From Longimicrobiales bacterium (GTDB taxonomy: Bacteria > Gemmatimonadota > Gemmatimonadetes > Longimicrobiales > Gaopeijiaceae), in the NCBI GenBank assembly GCA_028823235.1, contig JAPKBW010000021.1:1-52568 (forward strand): 52,568 nt of DNA, read 5' to 3'. Position 1 is the first letter of the stretch; each line of letters starts with the position of its first letter. A model generated the notes under the pieces. That model was not told the DNA's origin. It ran no database searches and worked only from the letters and a program-made list of their open reading frames with translations. The position numbers and the translations under genes were made by a program. This document shows positions 1 through 8,717 of the stretch, piece by piece.

Positions 1-462
1 ATCGAAACGCAGCTGCCCGGCGCCGGGCAGCTGTCTCTCTCGGTGATCGACTTTTCGGAAGTGATGCTCATCGACTTTTCCTGTGCGGACGAGGTCGTCG
101 CAAAATTGCTACAACAGTATCTCGCGGATGAACCGCCCGATGCGTTTTTCATTTTTCGTGGTGTTCATGAAGCTCAGTGGAATCAGATACTCACTGTCCT
201 CGACCGGCAGAGCTTGGCTGCGGTAGTGGAACGGGATGCGGGTGTGTTCGAACTCGTGGGAGTCAGCTCCGAGGATGAGGATCGCGTGTGGGGGCAACTC
301 GAAGAGCGTGGGGTCGTGGACACCGAAGAGATCGAGACGCTGTTCGGTGCGCATGCGGACCGTCAGGCCTTGTCGTCTTTGTTTTCTCGCGGTCTCGCAT
401 TCCGCAATCCGGGTTCGGGAAGCATCCATGCACTGAGCCGTCTCGTCCGGCATCTCCTCTAA
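1..462 (+). CDS. STAS-like regulatory protein (5'-truncated by window edge)
   Basis: The reading frame is open from base 1, so the true start lies outside the window; an internal GTG at 43 is probably not the start. The visible part begins with a beta-strand/helix pattern (VIDFSEVMLIDFSCADEVV) that resembles STAS or STAS-like DUF4325 domains, which usually bind partner proteins or sense small ligands. The C-terminal 60 residues (EDRVWGQLEERG to the end) have the spacing of a small winged-helix module. The stop is 15 bases before the next gene, which has an AGGAAGG ribosome-binding site, so the two are probably co-transcribed. The family call rests on pattern similarity only. A partner kinase or ATPase could lie upstream of the window. 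Confidence 0.55.
   Translation: METQLPGAGQLSLSVIDFSEVMLIDFSCADEVVAKLLQQYLADEPPDAFFIFRGVHEAQWNQILTVLDRQSLAAVVERDAGVFELVGVSSEDEDRVWGQLEERGVVDTEEIETLFGAHADRQALSSLFSRGLAFRNPGSGSIHALSRLVRHLL
10..33. repeat. Perfect 24-bp palindrome inside coding sequence
   Basis: The 12 bases from 10 to 21 are followed immediately by their exact reverse complement, centred on GGC/GCC. It lies inside the truncated STAS-like frame and encodes QLPGAGQL, a near-palindromic peptide. It could form a strong cruciform or mRNA hairpin, or it may simply reflect the codons chosen. Confidence 0.9.
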
Positions 463-477
463 GTAGGAAGGTTCCCA

Positions 478-1635
478 ATGGCAGCTTCGAGTGGAGACAA
501 AAAAGGAACGGCTACAGTAGGCATCCACGGTGTCGGGCACGCACGCACCCCAGGGACGCCAGTTGTCCCACCGATCGCGCAGAGCGCCACCTTCCATTGG
601 GCGACCCCTGACGACGGTGAACTCCTCTACAGCCGATATGGGAACAACCCGAATCAGCGCCAGGTGAGTGAGAAGATCGCGGCGATCGAGGGCACGGAAG
701 CTGCTATCGCTTTGGCAAGCGGTATGGGTGCCACGGCGATGACGATTTTGGCGCTGGTTGAATCGGGTGATCACATCGTGGCATCATCGAGGCTTTACGG
801 GGCCACTCAGGCGCTACTGATCGATGAACTGCCACGGCGAGGCATCGAGACCACGTTTGTGGATCCGGATGATGGCGACTGGATTGGCGCCATCAAGGAC
901 AACACTCGCATCATTTTCATCGAAATTCCGACAAACCCGACGCTGCGGATTCTCGACCCCCGCCCGATCGTCCACATTGCTCATGAACGCGGCCTCAAGG
1001 TCGTGTGCGATGCGACGTTCGCCTCGCCGGTGAACTTCCGGGCCGCGTCGATGGGTATCGATGCGGTGATTCAAAGCGCCACGAAGTATCTCGGGGGACA
1101 TTCCGACGTGATCGCGGGAGCGGTGTCAGGGTCGACTGAGCTCATTACAGAGGTCACTCGTATGTCCCGGCTCTATGGCCCCGCGCTCGATCCCCATCCG
1201 GCCTGGCTGCTCGACCGCGGCATCCGGACGCTCGATGTGCGCATGAAACAGCACAACCAGAACGCGCAGGTAATCGCTGAGTGGTTCGAGGGACGGGCGG
1301 ATGTTGCCCGGGTCGCCTATCCGGGGCTCGCTTCGCACCCGGATCATGGGCTGGCGCAGGACCTCATGAGCGGTTTCGGAGGCATGGTGAGCGTGGTGCT
1401 AGAGGGAGGGGGAGAGGCGGCTGATCGCTTCATGAGTCGACTTGAGTTGGCCATCGCCGCACCCAGTCTCGGCGGTGTCGAGACGCTCGTGTCACAGCCA
1501 CGCTGGACGTCGCACGGGGGGCTCAATGAGGCAGAGCGGGAGGCACAAGGCATTCCCGATGGATTCGTGCGCCTGAGCATCGGTATAGAAAACGCCGAGG
1601 ACCTGATCGCTGACTTCGACCAAGCCCTCGGCTGA
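478..1635 (+). CDS. Cys/Met metabolism PLP-dependent enzyme (cystathionine gamma-synthase/lyase or methionine gamma-lyase type)
   Basis: This 385-residue protein has full length for the gamma-family PLP enzymes of trans-sulfuration. Visible hallmarks are YSRYGNNPNQ near residues 52-61, the cofactor-contacting VCDATFASP segment, and the Schiff-base lysine K203 in SATKYLGGHSD. The C-terminal substrate domain ends in the expected VRLSIGIENAEDLIADF. The exact reaction (cystathionine synthesis, cystathionine cleavage or methionine breakdown) cannot be fixed from motifs. The window also encodes a second paralog at 16,656-17,825, so the two may split synthetic and degradative roles. ATG 478 is preceded by AGGAAGG, which supports this start and coupling to the upstream STAS-like gene. 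Confidence 0.88.
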   Translation: MAASSGDKKGTATVGIHGVGHARTPGTPVVPPIAQSATFHWATPDDGELLYSRYGNNPNQRQVSEKIAAIEGTEAAIALASGMGATAMTILALVESGDHIVASSRLYGATQALLIDELPRRGIETTFVDPDDGDWIGAIKDNTRIIFIEIPTNPTLRILDPRPIVHIAHERGLKVVCDATFASPVNFRAASMGIDAVIQSATKYLGGHSDVIAGAVSGSTELITEVTRMSRLYGPALDPHPAWLLDRGIRTLDVRMKQHNQNAQVIAEWFEGRADVARVAYPGLASHPDHGLAQDLMSGFGGMVSVVLEGGGEAADRFMSRLELAIAAPSLGGVETLVSQPRWTSHGGLNEAEREAQGIPDGFVRLSIGIENAEDLIADFDQALG

Positions 1636-1681
1636 CTCTCTGTCTCTGATCGGGCCCTGAGTCCCGGTTGCGAAAACTGTG

Positions 1682-3310
1682 CTACGCTTCATCCATGAAC
1701 GGATAGCTGTAGTCAGTCGGCGAGACGAAGGTCTCTTTGATCGATCGGGCGCTGACCCAGCGCAGCAGGTTGAACATTGAGCCCGCTTTGTCATTCGTGC
1801 CGGACGCCCGCGCGCCACCGAAAGGCTGCTGTCCGACGACGGCGCCGGTGGGTTTGTCGTTGATATAGAAGTTTCCGGCGGCCTGATCCAGCGCGTCTGT
1901 GGCATGGCGAATGACGCGTCGATCTCGCGCGAAGATGGCCCCCGTAAGAGCGTAGTCCGACGTCTCATCCACCAGCTTCAGCGTCTGTTCCCACTGGTCA
2001 TCGGGGTAGATGTAGAGTGTGATCACGGGCCCGAATACCTCGTCGCACATCGTCACGTAGTCGGGGTTCTTTGCGACGATGATCGTAGGACGCACGTACC
2101 AACCCTCAGAATCGTCACACTCTCCTCCGACGATGACTTCCGCATCGTCCGAAGCATGTGCCCCATTGATGTACATCTTGATCTTGTCGAACGACTTCTG
2201 GTCGATCACAGCGTTGACCAGATTCGAGAAATCACGGACATCACCCATCGTGAGCGCTGCAGTTTCCTCGATGAGTGGGCCCTTCAACTCGGCCCAAATG
2301 CTCTCCGGGATATAAGCCCGGGATGCCGCACTGCATTTCTGGCCCTGATACTCGAAGGCCCCACGGACGATGGCAGTCTTGATGGCCTTCCAGTCCGCCG
2401 ATGGATGGACGGCAATGAAATCTTTTCCGCCCGTTTCCCCGACGATCCGGGGATAACTCCGATAGGTATCCATGTTGTCGCCGATCGTTTTCCAGAAGCT
2501 CTTGAAGACGGCGGTCGAGCCGGTGAAGTGGATGCCGGCAAAGCTGGGAGACGACATGACCTCCTTGGTCACCTCCACAGGATCTCCCGGGACGAAATTG
2601 ATTACGCCCGGCGGGAGGCCTGCCTCATCGAACAGCTGCATCATGTAGTAGTTCGACAGCAGCGCAGTGAGTGACGGCTTCCAGACTGACGTGTTCCCCA
2701 TCATGGCCGGCGTGCCCGGGAGGTTGGCCCCGATGGCGGTGAAGTTGAATGGGCTCACCGCATAGATGAAGCCTTCAAGCGCACGGTACTCGGCGCGATT
2801 CCAGACGGTTGGATCCGAAAGAGGCTGTTTAGAATAGATTTCTTCTGCGAAGTCGGCCGCGAAGCGGAAGAAGTCGATCGTCTCGCATGCCGCGTCGATT
2901 TCGGCTTGATACGCATTCTTGCTCTGGCCGAGCATTGTCGCGGCGTTCACGCGGGCCCGGTACGGTCCCGCAATGAGGTCGGCCATTTTCAGGAAAACCG
3001 CCACGCGGTCGTCCCAGCGCATGGTGGACCACTCGCGGTGTGCTCCGTTCGCGGCGTCGATCGCCTGACGGACCTCGGCGGCCCCGGCCATGTGCGCTCG
3101 AGCAAGGATGTGTCCGTGCGAATGGGGCATCACGACGTCGATTGTGTTCCCGGTCCGGACCTCCTCACCGTTGATAATGAGCGGGATGTCCACCACCTGT
3201 GAAGCCTGGGCTTCCAGCTCAGCTTTGAGCTCTGCTCGCTCGGGCGTGCCCGGTGCATAGGAGAGGATGGGTTCGTTGATCGGCGTTGGTACAGCGGGAA
3301 TACCGTGCAT
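1682..3310 (-). CDS. pruA: L-glutamate gamma-semialdehyde dehydrogenase (1-pyrroline-5-carboxylate dehydrogenase)
   Basis: This aldehyde dehydrogenase oxidises glutamate gamma-semialdehyde to glutamate with NAD, the second step of proline catabolism. The N-terminus (INEPILSYAPGTPERAELKAEL) is the signature start of the eukaryotic/bacterial P5CDH subgroup rather than of generic ALDHs. The cofactor region GETGGKDFIAV and the catalytic cysteine at about residue 326 in GQKCSAASRAYIP are intact. About 542 residues match the single-domain form; no proline dehydrogenase domain is fused, and no putA/prodh lies nearby. I chose ATG 3310 because homology begins there; an in-frame upstream start at 3379 would add 23 unconserved residues. 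The gene is transcribed away from the Mrp gene and converges with the upstream PLP enzyme. Confidence 0.93.
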   Translation of the reverse strand: MHGIPAVPTPINEPILSYAPGTPERAELKAELEAQASQVVDIPLIINGEEVRTGNTIDVVMPHSHGHILARAHMAGAAEVRQAIDAANGAHREWSTMRWDDRVAVFLKMADLIAGPYRARVNAATMLGQSKNAYQAEIDAACETIDFFRFAADFAEEIYSKQPLSDPTVWNRAEYRALEGFIYAVSPFNFTAIGANLPGTPAMMGNTSVWKPSLTALLSNYYMMQLFDEAGLPPGVINFVPGDPVEVTKEVMSSPSFAGIHFTGSTAVFKSFWKTIGDNMDTYRSYPRIVGETGGKDFIAVHPSADWKAIKTAIVRGAFEYQGQKCSAASRAYIPESIWAELKGPLIEETAALTMGDVRDFSNLVNAVIDQKSFDKIKMYINGAHASDDAEVIVGGECDDSEGWYVRPTIIVAKNPDYVTMCDEVFGPVITLYIYPDDQWEQTLKLVDETSDYALTGAIFARDRRVIRHATDALDQAAGNFYINDKPTGAVVGQQPFGGARASGTNDKAGSMFNLLRWVSARSIKETFVSPTDYSYPFMDEA

Positions 3311-3504
3311 GTGAGATTGGGTGGTTTGGCGGGTGGTGGGGAACCGGCCTAGCGGGGCCACGAACTGATCAATGTCCACGGGTTGTCAAGTGAACGCAAC
3401 TCGTGCCGGCGCGCGTTGACTCCCCCGTCTTCGCTCAGATAACTTTTGCGCCCTTTGTGCAACTCCCTCGCGCCAGGTCGGCTGTCGGTCGCCGTGTATA
3501 TCGC

Positions 3505-4614
3505 ATGAATTCCGAAGAACTTCGCCGCTCCGTAATGGCCGCGTTGGCCCGTATCAAGCACTCCGATTCGGAGCATGATTTGATTGCCGGTGGCCGCGTC
3601 CAGAATCTCGAAGTTGGGGATGACGGACAGGCTCGCTTTCAGTTCATGCTGCGTCCGGAGGACCCGGGCGATCTCGTAAAAGAGGCTCGCTCGACGGTAG
3701 AGAGCCTTGAGGGTATCACGAGTGTCAAAATTAACGTTCAGCTTCCGCAGATGGCGGCAGGTGGAGAAGCTGGTGGGGGACCCCAGGGTGGCCTCAAGCC
3801 GGGCTCGGTGCCGGCGCCCACACCCGCCCCGGGGCTGCTCTCCCAGGTGGGGCACATTATCGCTGTGAGCTCCGGGAAGGGTGGGGTCGGTAAGTCGATG
3901 GTGGCGGCGAACCTCGCGGCAGGTTTCGCGAAGCGGGGTTACAAGGTTGGCCTCATCGATGCCGACATTTATGGACCCAACATTCCTCTGATGTTCGGCG
4001 TGAACAGTCGTCCGAACGTCACCGGCGAGAAGGGGAGCGAGATGATCGAGCCACTGGAGGCTCATGGAGTGAAGCTCATGAGCCTAGGATTCCTACTGGA
4101 GGAGGATCAACCCGCCATCATGCGTGGCCCTCTCATTTCGGGGATTCTCAAACAGTTCATTGAGCAAGTCGACTGGGGTGAGCTGGACATCATGGTCGTG
4201 GACATGCCGCCGGGGACCGGCGACGCGCAGCTTTCGCTCGTTCAGACGATCGATCTCGATGGCGCCGTCATGGTCACGACCCCTCAGCGGGTGGCGACCG
4301 GGGATGTGCGCCGGGGCATCAAGATGTTCGAGAGGGTGAACACTCGCATTCTCGGGATCGTGGAGAACATGAGCGGAATGACCTGTCCCAACTGCAACGA
4401 AATCGTAGACGTGTTCGGACGAGGTGGCGGTGAGGCCCTTGCTGAAGAGATGGCGCTCCCGTTCCTCGGACGTGTTCCACTCGACCCAGCCGTGGTCCAT
4501 GCGGGAGATGCGGGAGCACCAACAATCCTGTCTGCTCCGGACTCAGGTGCGGCAGGAGCTCTCGATGCGATCGTCGCTTCGCTCGACGGGACGCTGTCTG
4601 TGCTGGAGGGGTAG
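3505..4614 (+). CDS. apbC: Mrp/ApbC-family iron-sulfur cluster carrier ATPase
   Basis: This deviant-Walker P-loop ATPase transfers Fe-S clusters to apoproteins in the cytoplasm. The N-terminal 100 residues form a MIP18/DUF59 domain (ALARIKHSDSEHDLIAGGRV), followed by a Gly/Pro linker. The ATPase then shows the deviant Walker A SSGKGGVGKS, DADIYGPNIP, the switch VVDMPPGTGDAQLS, and the cluster-ligating CPNC pair near the C-terminus. The frame is open further upstream to 3403, but ATG 3505 (MNSEELRRSV) starts at the DUF59 domain and is preferred. A strong hairpin terminator follows. The gene is monocistronic and divergent from pruA. Confidence 0.93.
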   Translation: MNSEELRRSVMAALARIKHSDSEHDLIAGGRVQNLEVGDDGQARFQFMLRPEDPGDLVKEARSTVESLEGITSVKINVQLPQMAAGGEAGGGPQGGLKPGSVPAPTPAPGLLSQVGHIIAVSSGKGGVGKSMVAANLAAGFAKRGYKVGLIDADIYGPNIPLMFGVNSRPNVTGEKGSEMIEPLEAHGVKLMSLGFLLEEDQPAIMRGPLISGILKQFIEQVDWGELDIMVVDMPPGTGDAQLSLVQTIDLDGAVMVTTPQRVATGDVRRGIKMFERVNTRILGIVENMSGMTCPNCNEIVDVFGRGGGEALAEEMALPFLGRVPLDPAVVHAGDAGAPTILSAPDSGAAGALDAIVASLDGTLSVLEG

Positions 4615-4641
4615 GCGCGCCGGCTTCTCTGGGAAATACGA

Positions 4642-4675
4642 AACGGCCCGCTCGTCTTCATACGAGCGGGCCGTT
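4642..4675 (+). terminator. Strong stem-loop terminator between convergent genes
   Basis: A perfect 14-bp GC-rich stem (AACGGCCCGCTCGT at 4642-4655 pairs with 4662-4675) closes a 6-base loop and is followed by CTTGTGTT. It lies 28 bases after the Mrp gene stop and 25 bases beyond the end of the opposing small membrane protein gene, so it may serve both strands. The weak T-tract lowers certainty that it is fully Rho-independent. Confidence 0.75.
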
Positions 4676-4699
4676 CTTGTGTTCAGGTCAGGTGGTGTC

Positions 4700-4936
4700 T
4701 CAGCCGCCGTCCAGCCAGCGACGGTCGGCATCCGAGAGCGATCCCTTTCCCCGACTCTTCTCAAACGTCTTCACCACGACCCATCCGACGAGGAGGATGG
4801 GAGCGACCTTGAACAGCAGGAAGGTCGCGAGGCCGAGGGTGAGCGAGAACACGACTCCGATAACGCCGAGAACAACGCTCGCTAAGAGCAGCGTGACAAG
4901 TCCGACCGCGAAGAAAGTGAGTAGTGGTCGGATCAT
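4700..4936 (-). CDS. Small two-helix membrane protein of unknown function
   Basis: This 78-residue protein has two hydrophobic segments (about residues 4-32 and 34-56) and a basic tail ending in RKGS-type residues and LSDADRRWLDGG. I do not recognise a named family. It resembles the short integral membrane proteins that accompany Psp/LiaF-type envelope-stress modules, but this is inference from context. It starts 30 bases after the toastrack-like gene on the same strand and is probably the last gene of the sigma-factor operon that begins at 9392. Confidence 0.65.
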   Translation of the reverse strand: MIRPLLTFFAVGLVTLLLASVVLGVIGVVFSLTLGLATFLLFKVAPILLVGWVVVKTFEKSRGKGSLSDADRRWLDGG

Positions 4937-4966
4937 CAGTCAGTCCTTGTTTCGTTCAAGTCCACG

Positions 4967-5803
4967 TCAGCGAATCCACACCACCGCGACGCTGCCGAAT
5001 GCGATATGGAGCTCAACCTCGATACGGTAGTCGGCGTCATCGAAATCCGGAGATTCGTACACGTCGCCACGCTTGATGAGTCCCTCCGAGTCCAGTGCCG
5101 TGAGGAAGCTGTCTTTTTGAAGGCGAACCCCGAGGCCTTCCGGGACACGAAGCTCCATCGACCCGAGTCCCATTTTTACAGCGATCTGCGCGTCTCGCTG
5201 CCATCGCCCGTCAAAATCGAGAATGATCGAGCCGACACCTGCGCGCACTTCGATCTCTTCGGCGCGCAGGTTCGCCAGATTCCTGATCGTGAACTCGGCA
5301 GCACCGACTTCGAAGCTGGCTTTCTCCATCGGTACTGGATTCGGCTCACTGACGTTGATCAAGGACTCAGACGCACCTGTGCTCAACTCGAGGTCGGTCA
5401 GCGCGAGGCCACCGAGGTCGATGTCGGCCTGAACGGCTCCGAACTTCAGCTTGAGGTCCATGGGTACGCCACGGGCGAGCTCCAATTCGAGCGACCCGGA
5501 CTGCCGTCTACTGATGTTGATGTTCCGGCGAAGAGACTCCACTCCCAGGTGAAGTCGCTCCCCCGAGAAGTCTGCGATCGGTTCGAACTTGTCCTCGTCG
5601 TACTTGAGGTTCATCCGGTACAGGAGTCCGTCGTCGACGGATCGCATCGTGAACTCGCCCGCGCCGTAATCGACGAATACGCGCACTTCGCCGTTGTCCT
5701 CCAGCTGTCGAGACATCGCCACTGTCCGCCAGCTCTGTCCTTGAGCGGCGGCAGGAGCGATGACCGCAGCCGCCACGATGGCGGCCGTCATGGTCTTACG
5801 CAT
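4967..5803 (-). CDS. Secreted toastrack/DUF4097-like beta-structure protein
   Basis: A signal peptide (MRKTMTAAIVAAAVIAPAAAQGQ) precedes about 255 residues of repeating short beta-strands with acidic turns (LKLKFGAVQADIDLGGLALTDLELSTGAS). This pattern matches the toastrack/DUF2154 and DUF4097 adhesin-like folds found in envelope-stress operons. I chose ATG 5803, which overlaps the preceding stop by 8 bases. An alternative ATG at 5851 has a better AAGGAGG site ten bases upstream but would overlap the upstream gene by 56 bases. The protein probably acts in the periplasm alongside the neighbouring bactofilin-like membrane protein. Its molecular role is unknown. Confidence 0.7.
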   Translation of the reverse strand: MRKTMTAAIVAAAVIAPAAAQGQSWRTVAMSRQLEDNGEVRVFVDYGAGEFTMRSVDDGLLYRMNLKYDEDKFEPIADFSGERLHLGVESLRRNINISRRQSGSLELELARGVPMDLKLKFGAVQADIDLGGLALTDLELSTGASESLINVSEPNPVPMEKASFEVGAAEFTIRNLANLRAEEIEVRAGVGSIILDFDGRWQRDAQIAVKMGLGSMELRVPEGLGVRLQKDSFLTALDSEGLIKRGDVYESPDFDDADYRIEVELHIAFGSVAVVWIR

Positions 5804-7415
5804 CGTCCGAACCGTCTCCTGTTGTCGTTCCCGCATCCCCACCAAGGCCATCCTCGGCGTTCCTCCTTACCGCGTCTTCCCATGCCACCTCAGCGTCGTA
5901 GGTGCTGTAGTGCTCACGCCGGCGTCCGGCTCGGGTCAGGAGCACCGCACCGAATCCGATCTGTAGTGCGACGAATGTGACGACCCCGCCCGCAATGAAC
6001 AGCAGAGTGCTGAGCACGTTGAGGAACGGTGCGATCGACAGCACGTGTCCGGCAATGAACAGGCCGGAGAAAGCAAGTAGACCCCCTACAAGAGTGAGCA
6101 CCGGGTTCGACTTCCGAATCCACGCCGTCCACGGGAAGGAACTGTCTGCCATCCACTCGCCCGCATTTCTCGCGACCGCCACGTAGCCGAGCAGCGACGC
6201 TATGACCGTGGCCAGAGGGAAGAGTGGAAGCCAGGCGATTGCGACCGGGATTCCGATTATCGAAATCGCGAGTGCAACCGCGCCGAGCAGCCAGACCGGG
6301 ACCAGCAGGAAACTTCCCGCTACGCCGACCATTGCGGCTCGGCCCGGAGCCCGTCTCGCCGTCTCGGAAATCGCGTCCATATTCTCGCCGGCGAAGGCCA
6401 GGAAGCCTGCACCCAGCAGAGCAAGAATGAACACGCCGACGAGCTTCTCGAAGACTCCGCCTACTCCTCGAATGACGGGGCGAAGCGGTGACATGATCGA
6501 AAACCCATCGCCCTCGAATCGCGTGGCATTGCGAATCTCATTTCTGACGTCGCTGCGAATTTCAGCACGGATCTCGTCGTGGAGCTCTTGCCGCAACTCA
6601 CGCTCGAACTCCCGTTCATCCTCCAGCACATTTACGATGCCGCCCCGGATCTCTCCGGTGTTTCGGACAATCCTCGTGTCCGCGACTCGTGCTTCACCGC
6701 CGATTGAACCATCGCTGCGTACGTCGAGAGTCCCATTGACGATGACAGCATCACCTTCGATTTCGCCTTCGACACGGAGTGATCCGCCGATGACGACGAG
6801 TGTCCCTTCGACCATGGATCCGGATGGAATGACCACATCTTCGTCGATGTGAATCCGGAAATTCTCATCGAGTCCTTCGAGCGCTTTCACGAGCCCCCCG
6901 AGGTTCCCCACGGCGCTCACCAGAAGGCGTATGAGCGAGCCTTCCTCATTATTGATCGAGATCGATACGGAGGCGTCCCTTCTTTCAGCTTCGACGTCGA
7001 GATCTGCAAGCGCATTCTCAAGGGCGTCTTCGACCGCCTCAGCTGCATTCTCCAAGTCATGGTCGAGATCTGCCGGTGGAGCCCATCCATCGAGTATCCG
7101 GGCAAGCGCCCCGTTCTCGCGCGACATTGCGTCGCCCAGTAGTGCACGCCAGGCGGTGTCCAACTCATCTCCGTCTTCATACGAGCCGACAGGGTCCCCA
7201 TCTACTAGGATCGTTCCGCCGTCGAAGGCGATCTTCAGCATGCCGTCGTCTGCGAACTCAATCGCGAGTGTCGCACGCGACGAACTGGCCGAGACGCTCT
7301 TGGACACGATGGTCCTTAGCTGCCCTTCCACACCGAGGGGTAGTGTGAGGGCCGCGAGGACCAGGACCAGAAAGGCCCTATGAAGCAATTGAGACATGTA
7401 CATAACGACCCTCAT
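5796..7415 (-). CDS. Periplasmic bactofilin-like (polymer-forming) domain fused to a multi-pass membrane domain
   Basis: This 539-residue protein has a signal peptide (LHRAFLVLVLAALTLPLGVEGQ) and a variable acidic region rich in LENAAEAVEDALENALADL. Residues ~192-262 form a right-handed beta-solenoid-like stretch (VVIPSGSMVEGTLVVIGGSL) typical of polymer-forming or bactofilin repeats. A charged helix of alternating E/R (263-299) follows, then about five membrane segments between 325 and 495. The solenoid would sit outside the cytoplasmic membrane, whereas classical bactofilins are cytosolic. The start overlaps the anti-sigma gene by 38 bases; ATG 7403 with GAGGG five bases upstream is an alternative start. 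It is part of the sigma/anti-sigma operon and may be the effector or sensor in the envelope. Confidence 0.75.
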   Translation of the reverse strand: MRVVMYMSQLLHRAFLVLVLAALTLPLGVEGQLRTIVSKSVSASSSRATLAIEFADDGMLKIAFDGGTILVDGDPVGSYEDGDELDTAWRALLGDAMSRENGALARILDGWAPPADLDHDLENAAEAVEDALENALADLDVEAERRDASVSISINNEEGSLIRLLVSAVGNLGGLVKALEGLDENFRIHIDEDVVIPSGSMVEGTLVVIGGSLRVEGEIEGDAVIVNGTLDVRSDGSIGGEARVADTRIVRNTGEIRGGIVNVLEDEREFERELRQELHDEIRAEIRSDVRNEIRNATRFEGDGFSIMSPLRPVIRGVGGVFEKLVGVFILALLGAGFLAFAGENMDAISETARRAPGRAAMVGVAGSFLLVPVWLLGAVALAISIIGIPVAIAWLPLFPLATVIASLLGYVAVARNAGEWMADSSFPWTAWIRKSNPVLTLVGGLLAFSGLFIAGHVLSIAPFLNVLSTLLFIAGGVVTFVALQIGFGAVLLTRAGRRREHYSTYDAEVAWEDAVRRNAEDGLGGDAGTTTGDGSDDA

Positions 7416-8562
7416 TAGGCCGGTTCGCGAAGAGATTCTTATAAAGCACTCGTAGAGCGAGCGCTGAAATCATCGTGTACCCGAGCACGCCGCCAGCTAC
7501 GACAAGGGGTGAGGACGTGAGTGCTTCGAGCAGTGTCGCCTGGCCCGTCATGCCCCCGAACGCAGCGGATGCCACGTCGGTGATCTGCCACCAGACGAAG
7601 GACAACAGTGAATCGAAGGTCAGCGTCGGGTGCGAAAACGCCGCGTAAACAACGAGTCCGGTGATCGCTACTGGGGTCACCGCGACGCCGGTCAAGGCTG
7701 CGAGAGCCTGCCGGGCATCCGGGATCAGGCGGCGCAGTCTTGCAGCGTTACGCGAGCGGAACGGCACGGGGGCGGCAGCCTGCACCATCTGATGCATCCG
7801 GAAGCCGGTCATGACCTGGTCGGAGAACGTCGGTGTTGGAGTGAGTCGCTGAAGGGCCGTGAGCTCCCTGGCCACGGCTCGCCACGCCTGCACTTCGCTG
7901 GCGCAGGTAGCGCACCCGCCGAGATGAGTCTCGACTCGGGCAAAGGCTGCAGCAGGCAGACTGTCATCCACGTAGTCCTGCAACTCGCTGGCTATCACGT
8001 GCTCCTGGCTCGGCCCACTGGCCAGGACCGCAACTCGCCTACGGATCCGAGTCAGAAGTGCCACGTCGTCGCGTAGCTCAACGGCCGCCATGACCCGCTC
8101 GGCGAAGCCTTCTGCCGGGGTAAAGGAATCCAGCTGTTTCAGCGCACTGAACACCGAAATCCATGCGTCCGTTTCAGCGGTACACGGCGTGCAGTCCTGA
8201 AGGTGGCGCTCCAGCTTCTGGGCACGTCTCGCCGACAGCGTACCGTCCAGGAAATTCTGAAGAACTGCTTCCGACAGATGCTGCTCCGCACTGGGGGTCC
8301 CGACCGGCTCTCGCACTCGCGCGGCAAGCGGCATCGATTCGGGTAGCGACACTTGGGTCATGACGCGGTCCGAAAATCCTTCGATCGGACGGTGTGAAGA
8401 AATCTCACCGAGTTCCTCGAACAGAGCGCGCCACCCCTCCATCTCAGCCGAACAACGAGCACACGCCGCTAGATGCTTCTCGACACCGAAAGCGTCCCCT
8501 TCGGGGAGGTCTCCTTCGAGAAACGCTTGGAAGCGTTCTGCGCTCAAATGCTTGTTCGACAT
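7378..8562 (-). CDS. Anti-sigma factor with three tandem zinc-finger (ZAS/zf-HC2) modules and C-terminal membrane anchor
   Basis: Three homologous modules of ~65-70 residues follow one another. Each carries HxxxCxxC: H30/C34/C37 (EKHLAACARC), H120/C124/C127 (ERHLQDCTPC) and H213/C217/C220 (ETHLGGCATC). Each ends in a similar F-[SA]-[DE]-[RQ]-VM helix. A hydrophobic stretch at about 285-307 and another near 348-372 anchor the protein in the membrane. ZAS domains bind and inhibit ECF sigma factors, and the gene lies directly downstream of one. I used ATG 8562; a GTG at 8574 would add four residues. Most anti-sigma factors carry one such module, so three in a row is odd. The extra copies could bind other sigma factors or be degenerate duplicates, though their zinc ligands are intact. 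Confidence 0.85.
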   Translation of the reverse strand: MSNKHLSAERFQAFLEGDLPEGDAFGVEKHLAACARCSAEMEGWRALFEELGEISSHRPIEGFSDRVMTQVSLPESMPLAARVREPVGTPSAEQHLSEAVLQNFLDGTLSARRAQKLERHLQDCTPCTAETDAWISVFSALKQLDSFTPAEGFAERVMAAVELRDDVALLTRIRRRVAVLASGPSQEHVIASELQDYVDDSLPAAAFARVETHLGGCATCASEVQAWRAVARELTALQRLTPTPTFSDQVMTGFRMHQMVQAAAPVPFRSRNAARLRRLIPDARQALAALTGVAVTPVAITGLVVYAAFSHPTLTFDSLLSFVWWQITDVASAAFGGMTGQATLLEALTSSPLVVAGGVLGYTMISALALRVLYKNLFANRPNEGRYVHVSIAS

Positions 8563-8717
8563 GGCCTTACTCACCGTCCTAGGCCTGCTTCATTCACCCT
8601 GCTGCCACTCCGGGCCGGCGTTCTACCGAGTTTCAATAAAAAATGCTGTCGTGGAACCCTCGCCTCGACGGCTGTTTTACCTTGTACTTTATGGGTGATC
8701 GACATACTCGCCATCCG

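Noticed and set aside
4967-5980. Long plus-strand open frame (324 codons from 5006) opposite the toastrack-like gene
   Set aside because: It is the shadow of the minus-strand gene with a signal peptide and beta repeats; its own sequence has no domain and an improbable composition.
6202-6852. 216-codon Ser/Thr/Arg-rich plus frame
   Set aside because: Opposes the bactofilin-like gene and has the biased composition typical of an antisense shadow.
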